Of a stretch of 26,999 bases of DNA, positions 1-6,932 are shown piece after piece. The notes below the pieces were generated by a model. The model saw only the letters and a list, made by a program, of their open reading frames with translations, ran no database searches and was not told where the DNA came from. The position numbers and the translations under genes were made by a program. Origin of the DNA: CAZNEZ01 sp964572475 (lineage in GTDB: Bacteria; Bacillota; Clostridia; Lachnospirales; Lachnospiraceae); the NCBI GenBank assembly GCA_964572475.1, contig CAZNEZ010000032.1, positions 1 to 26,999 on the forward strand, written 5' to 3'. The stretch's first letter is position 1, and each line of letters opens with the position of its first letter.

Positions 1-104
1 TTCTTTTGTGCTTCTGAGTTCTTCTCGACTTCCTTTTGAAGTCGATTCTGCAAATTATAGGCATCCTCCTTTCGCCGTTTTCGTTTCCTTACATAGTTGC
101 ACAT
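1..104 (-). CDS. Unrecognised basic protein, 5' end only (cut by window edge)
   Basis: An open frame begins at the ATG at 104 and runs leftward off the window; about 34 codons are visible. The N-terminus reads MCNYVRKRKRRKEDAYNLQN and continues rich in Lys, Arg, Glu and Gln, so it is strongly charged and probably helical. A GAGG Shine-Dalgarno motif lies 8 nt before the ATG, which supports a real gene. I do not recognise the family. The surrounding DNA is more G+C-rich than the rest of the window, so I infer it is the first gene of an integrated mobile element. The product could be an accessory or mobilisation protein, but nothing visible proves this. Confidence 0.5.
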   Translation of the reverse strand, partial: MCNYVRKRKRRKEDAYNLQNRLQKEVEKNSEAQK

Positions 105-505
105 AGGCGTTACCTCTTTAAAAAATTTATATCCCAACCCTTACGGATTGAGATATGTAAGCACAGCCATTCCATACAGTTCCACGCTTCTCTTGAAGCA
201 GCGTTTTCTCTGTCGGTGCTATGCACGGATTAAGCAGCGGGTGCGCTCATATCGTGGCACACTGTCCGCTGCGGCAGGTATCCCTCTGGCGGCTGCTATT
301 CAGTTTTTATGTGTTGTGGCTGCTATGATTTCACGGAACAAAAAGGGCGGGAGGTTTTGTCCTCTCACCCTATAGGCAGTGGAAAAGTGCGTTTTTCCCC
401 TCGTGTTCTGATTTTTTGGAATATTAAAAACACCTGCCGATTGACCGCTTTAATCAGTCATAGACAAGTGCTTCACTTTTCGATATTCAGTTTGAATTTC
501 CTATT
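105..505. mobile_element. Probable end of an integrated mobile element, non-coding
   Basis: No convincing gene fits here: the open frames on the plus strand have no family features. Base composition is clearly richer in G+C than the AT-rich host DNA from about 540 onward. The stretch holds short direct repeats (GGCTGCTAT at about 292 and 319) and GC-rich dyads near 240-290 of the kind found near transfer origins, although no specific oriT is identifiable. A minus-strand terminator lies at 340-370. It is flanked by a charged partial gene on one side and a truncated DUF3990 gene on the other. I infer an integrative conjugative or mobilisable element whose boundary lies near 505-540. No integrase or terminal repeat is visible in the window. 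Confidence 0.45.
340..370 (-). terminator. Intrinsic terminator or attenuator inside the putative element
   Basis: Read on the minus strand, GGGTGAGAGG pairs with CCTCCCGCCC across an ACAAAA loop, with one G-U pair and one mismatch, and is followed by TTTTT. It lies about 235 bp upstream of the partial gene starting at 104. It could stop transcription entering from the host side, or act as an attenuator in the leader of the element's first operon. Confidence 0.55.
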
Positions 506-568
506 CTATATCTCTTGTGTTCTGTAATGGAGGTTTACTTCCATATAAGAACCATGATAAATAATCAC
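506..568 (-). pseudogene. Truncated DUF3990-family protein (N-terminal remnant)
   Basis: A GTG start at 568 overlaps the TGA stop of the DUF3791 gene by 4 nt (GTGA), a classic translational coupling. The frame reads (V/M)IIYHGSYMEV and then loses resemblance to the family, ending at a TAG after 20 codons. The YHGS/YHGT opening is how DUF3990 proteins typically begin; members are ADP-ribosyltransferase-like and are commonly encoded next to DUF3791. Full-length members run to roughly 150 or more residues, so nearly everything is missing. The break coincides with the shift to more G+C-rich DNA. I infer that insertion of the element cut the gene. The family call rests on only about 11 residues. 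Confidence 0.5.
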
Positions 569-795
569 ACAAGCACCCCCTCTGACTGCATATATTCAAT
601 AATATCTGATACAATATATTCCTTACTCTGTGTGTGCAATATCTCATAATTTGGCAGTATATAGTTCTTTAAAATATTATTCTTTGTAGTTAATAATTCA
701 TATGCTTTATCTCCGCTTATGCCAAGCTTCAAGCCAATATTTTCTATGCAGAAAACCATAAATTCTAATTCATCTTTATTAATATCTTCCAACAT
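565..795 (-). CDS. DUF3791 family protein, possible antitoxin partner of DUF3990
   Basis: This 76-residue protein contains the characteristic stretch EFMVFCIENIGLKLGISGDK near the N-terminus and YEILHTQSKEYIVSDI toward the C-terminus, both typical of DUF3791. A GAGG motif 7 nt before the ATG supports the start. The family's biochemical role is not established. It is repeatedly found beside DUF3990 proteins, an arrangement suggesting a toxin-antitoxin-like pair, and here the coupled DUF3990 gene is cut to a remnant. The gene has its own near-consensus promoter about 75 nt upstream. The family call is good; the antitoxin role is inference. Confidence 0.8.
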   Translation of the reverse strand: MLEDINKDELEFMVFCIENIGLKLGISGDKAYELLTTKNNILKNYILPNYEILHTQSKEYIVSDIIEYMQSEGVLV

Positions 796-876
796 ATTGA
801 TACCTCTCTACTTCCATCGAACATACTATTTGGTATTGATTTGTATACCTTACTTATTCCTAAACACATTACTGTA

Positions 877-905
877 ATAATACCACTTCAACAAATTGTT
901 TTCAA
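877..905 (-). promoter_or_regulatory. Sigma-A type promoter for the DUF3791 gene
   Basis: On the minus strand TTGAAA (900-905) and TATTAT (877-882) are separated by exactly 17 bp; each hexamer is one base off consensus. The predicted start near 870 leaves a leader of about 75 nt before the ATG at 795. Confidence 0.6.
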
Positions 906-1190
906 TAAAAATCAAATTTATCTGTTCGTATTATCGAAGTTTCCATTTAAGATATCTATCCGTGAAATTTTACCGTACGCAATTTTAAACATTAAAATAC
1001 AAACCACATTATAAAAAGCCAACACTATATAGCATCAGCTTCATATTTTTATTCTATATTCAGGTCTTAAGACCGCTCCAATCTCAAGATTTTTTCTATA
1101 TATTTCTCGAAACCAGAGTTACGCATTTGTTGTCAATTCACTTCAAACTGCGGAAACAATATCTATAACTCCTAATTCTTCTATAATTTA
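906..1190. other. AT-rich intergenic region downstream of yvyF
   Basis: No convincing gene is seen on either strand. The only notable element is a perfect 12-bp palindrome GGTCTTAAGACC at 1063-1074. In many flagellated Firmicutes yvyF is followed directly by flgM, flgN and flgK, but no remnant of those genes is recognisable here. Confidence 0.5.
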
Positions 1191-1616
1191 TTACTTTATA
1201 TCTCTTCCACCTGTCTGTAGATATCTCATCCTGTCTGATTCTCTGGTTGATTTTTTATCTTCAACTATAGTCTTTTTTGTCTCATATGCACTTCTCAGAG
1301 TATGTGCCATCTCGCTCTTACATTGATCACAATATCTTCCTGTTCTAATTGGTCTTCCACATTTTTCGCAATCAATTGTAACCATTGAGTCAGGTGAAAA
1401 TATAAGTCTTTCTTCTCTTACCCAATTATTAATCTGCTGAATTGATACATCATTCTCTGCTGATACCTCTGAAATAGTTGCCAATGGAAACTCTCTTATG
1501 TATTCTTTAACCTGCTGAAACTTCTCTTCTACCTCTGCTCTACAAGCTGGACAAAGTCTCTGATTAGATATATCATTAAATATTCTTCCACAATTCCTAC
1601 AATTTCTAACTTCCAT
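1191..1616 (-). CDS. yvyF: YvyF/TIGR03826-type flagellar operon zinc-ribbon protein
   Basis: The protein has two zinc-ribbon-like Cys pairs: CRNCGRIF with a following CPAC near the N-terminus, and CEKCGRPI with YCDQC in the second half. A helical region between them carries a helix-turn-helix-like stretch (ISEVSAENDVSIQQINNWVR). This is the pattern of the YvyF/TIGR03826 proteins encoded in flagellar and competence loci; their role is poorly defined, with a regulatory or chaperone-like function suggested for homologues. An earlier in-frame ATG at 1628 belongs to ATGGAGG, whose GGAGG is the ribosome binding site for the ATG at 1616, so I take 1616. It is the last gene of recD2-comF-yvyF, about 27 bp after comF. 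Confidence 0.75.
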   Translation of the reverse strand: MEVRNCRNCGRIFNDISNQRLCPACRAEVEEKFQQVKEYIREFPLATISEVSAENDVSIQQINNWVREERLIFSPDSMVTIDCEKCGRPIRTGRYCDQCKSEMAHTLRSAYETKKTIVEDKKSTRESDRMRYLQTGGRDIK

Positions 1617-1643
1617 ATGTTCCTCCATCTTCTTTCCGACATA

Positions 1644-2411
1644 TTATACACCAGTCCCAATTGAAAGGCTAATATAATGAACACTAGAAACACCTGAACT
1701 TAAAAGTACTTTTGTGCATTCATCTATTGTGCTCCCTGTTGTATAAATGTCATCTATAAGTAGTACGTTTTTATTTATTAATAATACACTATCTTTACAT
1801 ATTTTAAAAGCCTTTTCAAGATTTTTCTTTCTTTCAATACTGGTAAGTTCCTTCTGTGGAACAGTAAACCTTACTCTTTCTATTGCATTAGGCACATATT
1901 CAATATCAAGATTCCTACAAATATGTTTTGCAATAAGTTCGGCTTGATTATATCCTCTAATACGTTTTTTCTTCTTGTGTAGTGGCACAGCAATAACTTT
2001 TTCTATATTCCACTCTGATATCTTATCTTCCAAATGCTTTGATATTTCGTCTCCAAAAAATTTTGCATATTCTCTTTTATTATGATATTTGAATCCATAT
2101 ATTGCATTTTTAATGGCGTTGTTATATATGTATAAAGCCGCACCGCTTTCAAACACATGATGTTTTTTAGTACAGTCAAAACAATATTCTTCTTCAAATG
2201 CACTTACTTGTTTTCCACACTTTTTACAAACAGGCTCTGCTGTATATAAAAGTTCTTTTTTACATTCAATACATGCATTTTCTCCGTATTCTTTAACAAT
2301 ACCACCACAGATAGGACATCTTCGTGGATATATAATATTTAGTGCCTTATCCAAAAACAAACTTATCTGCAATGCATATTTACTTATCTTCTTTCCCTTT
2401 TTATAGTCCAT
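1644..2411 (-). CDS. comF: ComF family phosphoribosyltransferase-like protein
   Basis: This 255-residue protein has an N-terminal zinc-finger region (CPICGG, then CIECK, then CKKCGKQ and YCFDC) followed by a type I phosphoribosyltransferase fold. The PRPP-binding loop is visible at about residues 217-228 (LLIDDIYTTGST). ComF proteins are cytoplasmic, needed for natural transformation in species such as Haemophilus and Bacillus, and probably act with single-stranded DNA uptake and helicase machinery. Length and domain order match the family. The start has AGGGGG 9 nt upstream. It sits 13 bp after recD2 and just before yvyF, so the three genes are probably one transcript. Whether this organism is transformable cannot be judged here. 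Confidence 0.88.
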   Translation of the reverse strand: MDYKKGKKISKYALQISLFLDKALNIIYPRRCPICGGIVKEYGENACIECKKELLYTAEPVCKKCGKQVSAFEEEYCFDCTKKHHVFESGAALYIYNNAIKNAIYGFKYHNKREYAKFFGDEISKHLEDKISEWNIEKVIAVPLHKKKKRIRGYNQAELIAKHICRNLDIEYVPNAIERVRFTVPQKELTSIERKKNLEKAFKICKDSVLLINKNVLLIDDIYTTGSTIDECTKVLLSSGVSSVHYISLSIGTGV

Positions 2412-2424
2412 ACCTATATTCCCC

Positions 2425-4635
2425 CTAAAATGTTTTAATTATCTCTGAAAGTCCTGAATATCGCCTTTGTTCATTAACATTTTCAATCATACCGCCTACT
2501 GCCTCTTCAATTCCTACAATACATACACATTTTTTAGCCCTTGTAACAGCAGTATATAAAAGATTTCTATTCATAAGCATTCTTGGTCCTGAAAGAAGTG
2601 GCAGAATAACTGCTGGATATTCACTACCTTGTGACTTATGAATGGTAACTGCATATGCAAGTTCCAGTTCTTCTAATTGCTTAAAACTATAAGTTGCAAA
2701 CCTATGTTCATCAAACTCAACTTCCATATTCTCAGCATAAGTATTAATAGTTCTTATAATTCCCATGTCACCATTAAATATGCCAGAACCGCCTTCTACA
2801 GCAATGCCATATCTGCTCCTGACTTCCCATTCAAGCTGATAGTTATTTTTTATCTGCATAACTTTATCACCTTCTCTGAAAAGTCCAGAATTAGTTTCTT
2901 TTTCCCTTTTATCATCAGATTTAGGATTTAGATACTGTTGAAGAATTTCATTAATGTTTTCAACCCCTAAAAGTCCCTTTTTCATAGGTGTAAGCACCTG
3001 TATATCCAGCATATCAGCTTCTACATACTTTGGTAATTTATCTTTAATAAGTGTAATCATTGCATTAATAACAGCATTTGCATCCATTCTTTTAAGAAAC
3101 AGAAAATCTTTGCTAGATTTTTTAAGGTCAACCTGCTCTCCTTCATTAATCTTATGCGCATTTACAATAATGTCACTTTGACTAGCCTGTCTAAAAATCT
3201 TAGTCAGCATAACAACATTGAACTTGCCAGAACTAATTATATCCTTTAGCACATTGCCAGGTCCAACAGAAGGAAGCTGATTTACATCTCCTACCAGAAT
3301 TAACCTGGTTCCTACACTGACCGCCTTAAGTAATGAATGCATTAGAAACATATCAACCATAGACATTTCATCAATTATAATCACATCTGCCTCAAGAGGA
3401 TTCTGTTCATTTCTTTCAAAATGAGTACCTATACTTTCATCATCAGGAACCCCCGTAATTTCAAGAAGTCTGTGGATAGTCTGAGCCTCATATCCCGTTG
3501 CCTCTGTCATTCTTTTTGCTGCTCTTCCTGTCGGTGCTGCTAACAGAATATCTAGTCCCTCAGATTCAAAATATTTTATTATTGTATTAATTGTTGTTGT
3601 TTTACCTGTACCAGGTCCTCCTGTTATAACCAAAAGTCCACTAGATACAGATTCAACAACTGCCTTTTTTTGGCATTCATCAAGCTCTATATTCTCGCTT
3701 GACTCAATTTTAGTAAGTTTTTTTCTTACTGCTTCCTCATTTATTTCAGCTGTAATACTCATATCTAAAAGCATTCTTGCAATATTTAATTCTGTATAAT
3801 AGTAATTGCTTGCATATACTGCCTTATCTCCAGCAATTTTTTTTATAATTAATTTTTTATCTATAGAAAGATCCATAATGTGTTTTTCTACATCTACATT
3901 TTGTATTCCAAGCAGTCCATAAGTCTCCCTAATTAGTTCTTCAATCGGAAGATATGAATGTCCGTTGCTGCTTGCCTGCAATAATGCATATAGACATGCA
4001 CTTCTAATTCTAAAATCTGAATCCGTATTTATTCCAACTCTGGCAGCTATTTCATCTGCAGTTTTAAATCCTATTCCTTCAATATCTTCAGCAAGTTTAT
4101 ATGGATTTTTCTTTAGCATCTCATATGATTCCTGTCCATATTGATTATATATTTTAATTGCAAGAGACGCCGATATCCCATAATCTCCAAAGAATATCAT
4201 TGCCTTTCGCATATCTTTTTTCTCTTCTATCTGAGTCGAAATCTCCATTGCTTTTCCTAAACTTATTCCCTTAATCTCAGCGAGTCTTTCTGGCTCTTCT
4301 TCTATTATTCTAAATGTGTCCTCTTTAAATCTTCGTACTATCCTTTCAGCCAGCTTACTTCCTATACCTTTAATAGCACCAGCTGATAGATATCTAATAA
4401 TAGATTCCGTATCTTCTGGTGCTTTAATCTCATACTTTTCAACAACTAACTGTTCACCATATAGCTGATGTTCTGTATAGTGCCCACTAAGCTCAACATA
4501 TTCACCCTCACTGATATATTGAAATGTTCCTACACATGTAATCTCATCATTATCATAAGTAACACTTAATACTGAATAACCATTCTCCTTATTTCTGTAT
4601 ACTATTCTGTCTATATAGCCTGTAATTGTATCCAT
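2425..4635 (-). CDS. recD2: RecD2 family ATP-dependent 5'-3' DNA helicase
   Basis: This 736-residue protein has the RecD2 architecture. An N-terminal OB-like region is followed by helix-hairpin-helix stretches (around residues 85-200, for example GAIKGIGSKLAERI) and a superfamily 1B helicase core. The core shows Walker A GGPGTGKTTT (about 339-348), Walker B IIIDEMSM (about 419-426), LVGDVNQLPSVGPG, the late motif TIHKSQGSEYPAVILPL and LLYTAVTRAKK. RecD2 acts without RecBC in recombination, replication fork maintenance and mismatch repair. AAGGGA about 8 nt before the ATG supports the start. It is the first gene of the recD2-comF-yvyF operon and is separated from the flagellar genes by a hairpin at 4674-4706. 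Confidence 0.94.
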   Translation of the reverse strand: MDTITGYIDRIVYRNKENGYSVLSVTYDNDEITCVGTFQYISEGEYVELSGHYTEHQLYGEQLVVEKYEIKAPEDTESIIRYLSAGAIKGIGSKLAERIVRRFKEDTFRIIEEEPERLAEIKGISLGKAMEISTQIEEKKDMRKAMIFFGDYGISASLAIKIYNQYGQESYEMLKKNPYKLAEDIEGIGFKTADEIAARVGINTDSDFRIRSACLYALLQASSNGHSYLPIEELIRETYGLLGIQNVDVEKHIMDLSIDKKLIIKKIAGDKAVYASNYYYTELNIARMLLDMSITAEINEEAVRKKLTKIESSENIELDECQKKAVVESVSSGLLVITGGPGTGKTTTINTIIKYFESEGLDILLAAPTGRAAKRMTEATGYEAQTIHRLLEITGVPDDESIGTHFERNEQNPLEADVIIIDEMSMVDMFLMHSLLKAVSVGTRLILVGDVNQLPSVGPGNVLKDIISSGKFNVVMLTKIFRQASQSDIIVNAHKINEGEQVDLKKSSKDFLFLKRMDANAVINAMITLIKDKLPKYVEADMLDIQVLTPMKKGLLGVENINEILQQYLNPKSDDKREKETNSGLFREGDKVMQIKNNYQLEWEVRSRYGIAVEGGSGIFNGDMGIIRTINTYAENMEVEFDEHRFATYSFKQLEELELAYAVTIHKSQGSEYPAVILPLLSGPRMLMNRNLLYTAVTRAKKCVCIVGIEEAVGGMIENVNEQRRYSGLSEIIKTF

Positions 4636-4673
4636 ACATCATGTCCCTTCGCCATTGTAAGTTTATATATCCA

Positions 4674-4706
4674 CAAACTGTTGCAGAAATAATCTGCAAC
4701 AGTTTG
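4674..4706. terminator. Perfect 14-bp hairpin between flgJ and recD2
   Basis: CAAACTGTTGCAGA and TCTGCAACAGTTTG form a perfect 14-bp stem around an AATAA loop, 34 bp past the flgJ stop codon. It is well placed to end the mbl-flgF-flgG-flgJ transcript, but there is no long U-run on the minus strand, so termination may be partial or the hairpin may protect the 3' end. Confidence 0.5.
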
Positions 4707-4739
4707 CGTTTAAGAATGTATTAACATTCACATATTCAT

Positions 4740-5105
4740 TTATTCCTGTGTACCATAATTTCTCTTCATCTGTTCATATAACATCTGTGCCAGGCCAAGA
4801 CCTGAGCCTTGTTCTGTTGACTCTGATGCATATTTTGTTGTAAGTTGCTCTTTTGCATAGTCAAGCATACTTGTAGATGATGATGACATTGTATTATCCT
4901 CATTCTCAGGTACCATCTTTTGCAAAGCCTTAAACACCTGTTCTGTAAAATATGATTCAAACTCTTTACAGGCATCCATTAACTCATCATCTGTAGCATT
5001 TGAAAAATCCTTAGATGTTGCGCTTTCGGCGGCACTAGTAGTTTCTGAAGTATTATTTGAATACATATCGCTATATGTTGATATTCCACTGAGGTCTAAG
5101 CTCAT
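4740..5105 (-). CDS. flgJ: FlgJ-type flagellar rod-binding protein
   Basis: The mature frame is about 121 residues and matches the N-terminal rod-binding domain of FlgJ: ACKEFESYFTEQVFKALQKM followed by a Ser-rich linker and a C-terminal MLDYAKEQL ... GLGLAQMLYEQMKRNYG. Proteobacterial FlgJ has an added muramidase domain; its absence here is usual for Firmicutes, so this is a rod cap/scaffold protein only. An upstream in-frame ATG at 5117 is part of ATGGAGG; the GGAGG lies 5 nt before the ATG at 5105, which I take as the start. It is the last gene of the flagellar rod operon, after flgG and two intergenic hairpins. Confidence 0.85.
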   Translation of the reverse strand: MSLDLSGISTYSDMYSNNTSETTSAAESATSKDFSNATDDELMDACKEFESYFTEQVFKALQKMVPENEDNTMSSSSTSMLDYAKEQLTTKYASESTEQGSGLGLAQMLYEQMKRNYGTQE

Positions 5106-5143
5106 ATTTGCCTCCATGCTACGACTATTTAGGAGTCGCTATG

Positions 5144-5191
5144 CACAAGCTTTGCGTAGCACAAACTTGTGTATGAAAGATTTATCTTTCA
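5144..5191. repeat. Two consecutive hairpins between flgG and flgJ
   Basis: The first (5144-5171) pairs CACAAG with CTTGTG, with partial pairing continuing inward. The second (5174-5191) is a perfect dyad TGAAAGAT-TT-ATCTTTCA. They lie in the 110-bp gap inside the flagellar operon and may set differential mRNA stability. The first shares CAAGTTTG/GCAAA blocks with the hairpin at 6074-6107. Confidence 0.5.
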
Positions 5192-5215
5192 CTCCTGTAT
5201 TTTATTCAAAAGTTT

Positions 5216-6031
5216 CTATCGTTTTAACTGATTGGCCTGACTAAGCATATCATCAGCTGCCTGAATTGCCTTTGAGTTCATTTCATAAGCTCTTTGTGCA
5301 ACAATCAGATTAACCATCTCATCTACAACCTGAACATTTGAAGCTTCCAACGCGCTAGATCTTAAATTACTTTGGGTAAGGTCCGGATTATCAACTTCTA
5401 GCATAGCATCACCAGAAGCATCTGTAGCTTTATAAAGAGAACCGCCTGTTTTTTCAAGTCCTGAAGGATTAGGAAACTGAGCAATACCTATCTGAATTCC
5501 TATCTTTTGTGGATTGTTAGTCTCATCTGGATAGCATAGATTACCATATGTATCAACTGATATCTTGTCCGACTCATATTCATTTCCAAGCTCTATAGGA
5601 TTACCATTAGTATCTAATACTGGAAGTCCATCTGAATTACATAACATTATTCCGTTAGTTCCAGTAGAAAAATTAAATGATCCATTACGAGTATAATATG
5701 TCTCTCCATCAGTACCCATAACAGAAAAGAATCCATTACCTTCTATTGCAAAATCTGTATCACTATCTGTAGCTGTAATTGTTCCCTGTTTAAACACCGT
5801 CGTTATCGATGAGTTTCTAACGCCAAGTCCAACCTGTGCTCCAACAGGTTTTGTATCTCCGTTTGCACTTGTTGTCTTTGACTGAATTGTTTGATAAAGA
5901 AGTGACTTAAATTCAGCCGATTGCTTTTTATATCCAATTGTATTAACATTTGCTAAGTTATTTGCTATAACATCAACATTGGTTTGCTGTGATACCATAC
6001 CAGATGCTGCTGTCCATAAAGATCTCATCAT
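5216..6031 (-). CDS. flgG: Flagellar basal-body distal rod protein FlgG (FlhP-like)
   Basis: This 271-residue protein starts with the flagellar rod/hook signature (SLWTAASGMVSQQTNVDVIANNLANVNTIGYKK) broken here for length: key parts are SGM, NNLANVNT and GYKK in residues 1-36. It has the central FlgE/F/G-like domain (AIEGNGFFSV at about 102-111) and the C-terminal ALEASNVQVVDEMVNLI plus QRAYEMNSKAIQ. It builds the distal rod crossing the cell wall. Its length and Asn-rich N-terminus distinguish it from hook protein FlgE. AAAGGG lies about 10 nt upstream of the ATG. It follows flgF by 94 bp, and the order mbl-flgF-flgG matches mbl-flhO-flhP of Bacillus subtilis. FlhP is the alternative name. 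Confidence 0.9.
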   Translation of the reverse strand: MMRSLWTAASGMVSQQTNVDVIANNLANVNTIGYKKQSAEFKSLLYQTIQSKTTSANGDTKPVGAQVGLGVRNSSITTVFKQGTITATDSDTDFAIEGNGFFSVMGTDGETYYTRNGSFNFSTGTNGIMLCNSDGLPVLDTNGNPIELGNEYESDKISVDTYGNLCYPDETNNPQKIGIQIGIAQFPNPSGLEKTGGSLYKATDASGDAMLEVDNPDLTQSNLRSSALEASNVQVVDEMVNLIVAQRAYEMNSKAIQAADDMLSQANQLKR

Positions 6032-6073
6032 ACAAATTCATCCCTTTCTATTCTGCATTCTTATGCCGTTCTT

Positions 6074-6107
6074 GCACATGCCCCGTTTGCAAAGCAAACT
6101 TGCATGC
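6074..6107. repeat. Intergenic hairpin between flgF and flgG
   Basis: GTTTGC-AAA-GCAAAC forms a tight inner stem with CATGC/GCATG pairing outside it. It resembles the first hairpin between flgG and flgJ, suggesting a small family of palindromic elements in this operon. No U-run follows, so it is probably not a terminator. Confidence 0.45.
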
Positions 6108-6125
6108 CTTATTTTAGCAGGAGAA

Positions 6126-6899
6126 CTATACTTTTCCAATCGTATTAGCCGATTGTTCAAGCATTGAATCTACTGATTGCATCATCTTCTGGTTACTTTC
6201 ATATGCTCTTGAAATAGTAATCATCTCAACCATTTCTTTAACAACATTTACATTTGAAGCTTCCAGATATCCTTGATGAATATTGTATGTTGCATCCATT
6301 TGTGTAGCACCGTCAACCGCGGTATACATATTCTCACCATATTTTTCAAGATAATTATAGTCTTCAAAATCAACTATCTGTATAGTATCAATATATTCTC
6401 CATCAGCTGTGATTCTTCCCTGGCTATCAATAGCTACTGATGCCGAATCTGTTGGAACATAAATATTTCCACCCTCACCTTGAACATAGTCTCCGTCTTT
6501 TGTACGTAGTGCACCCTCTGAGTCTAAAGTGAACTCACCATCCCTGGTATATTTTATCGATTCTTCACCGTTTTTATTCGTGAATGATATAGAGAAAAAT
6601 CCGTTTCCCTCTATTGCTAAATCGTATGTGTTCTCAGTCGCTTTAAATGATCCCTGTGTATAATCCGTGTAGTTCTCACCTATCTTAACTCCGAGACTCA
6701 TATTACCGATTTGGCGTACATAAGCACCATCTGTATAATCCTTAACCTTTACAGCCATTACTTCATCAAACGCTTTGGAGGTTGCTCCCTCGCGTTTATA
6801 TCCTGTAGTTGCTGCATTTGCTAGATTATTAGTGATAGTGTCAAGTCTATACTGTTGGTTAAGCATGCCTGTATAGGCCGTGTACAATCCTCTAACCAT
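6126..6899 (-). CDS. flgF: Flagellar proximal rod protein FlgF (FlhO-like)
   Basis: This 257-residue protein opens with the rod signature (YTAYTGMLNQQYRLDTITNN, then LANAATTGYKREG). It carries the central DLAIEGNGFFSISF motif and ends with YLEASNVNVVKEMVEMI and SRAYESNQKMMQS, the conserved C-terminal helix used for rod packing. It is a secreted rod component exported by the flagellar type III system, with no classical signal peptide. The strong AAGGAG lies 5 nt before the ATG. It starts 33 bp after the mbl stop and is followed by flgG. FlgF versus FlgG is assigned by its position next to mbl and its shorter length, so the two symbols could in principle be exchanged. Confidence 0.87.
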   Translation of the reverse strand: MVRGLYTAYTGMLNQQYRLDTITNNLANAATTGYKREGATSKAFDEVMAVKVKDYTDGAYVRQIGNMSLGVKIGENYTDYTQGSFKATENTYDLAIEGNGFFSISFTNKNGEESIKYTRDGEFTLDSEGALRTKDGDYVQGEGGNIYVPTDSASVAIDSQGRITADGEYIDTIQIVDFEDYNYLEKYGENMYTAVDGATQMDATYNIHQGYLEASNVNVVKEMVEMITISRAYESNQKMMQSVDSMLEQSANTIGKV

Positions 6900-6932
6900 T
6901 CCGGCTCCTTCCTGAGCTCCTAGATACCAGTA

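Noticed and set aside
225..300. Transfer origin (oriT) of the mobile element
   Set aside because: GC-rich dyads are present but no known nick-site sequence or adjacent relaxase can be seen.
36..527. Three overlapping small plus-strand ORFs at the left edge
   Set aside because: They lack ribosome binding sites and recognisable motifs, and lie opposite a better-supported minus-strand gene start and terminator.
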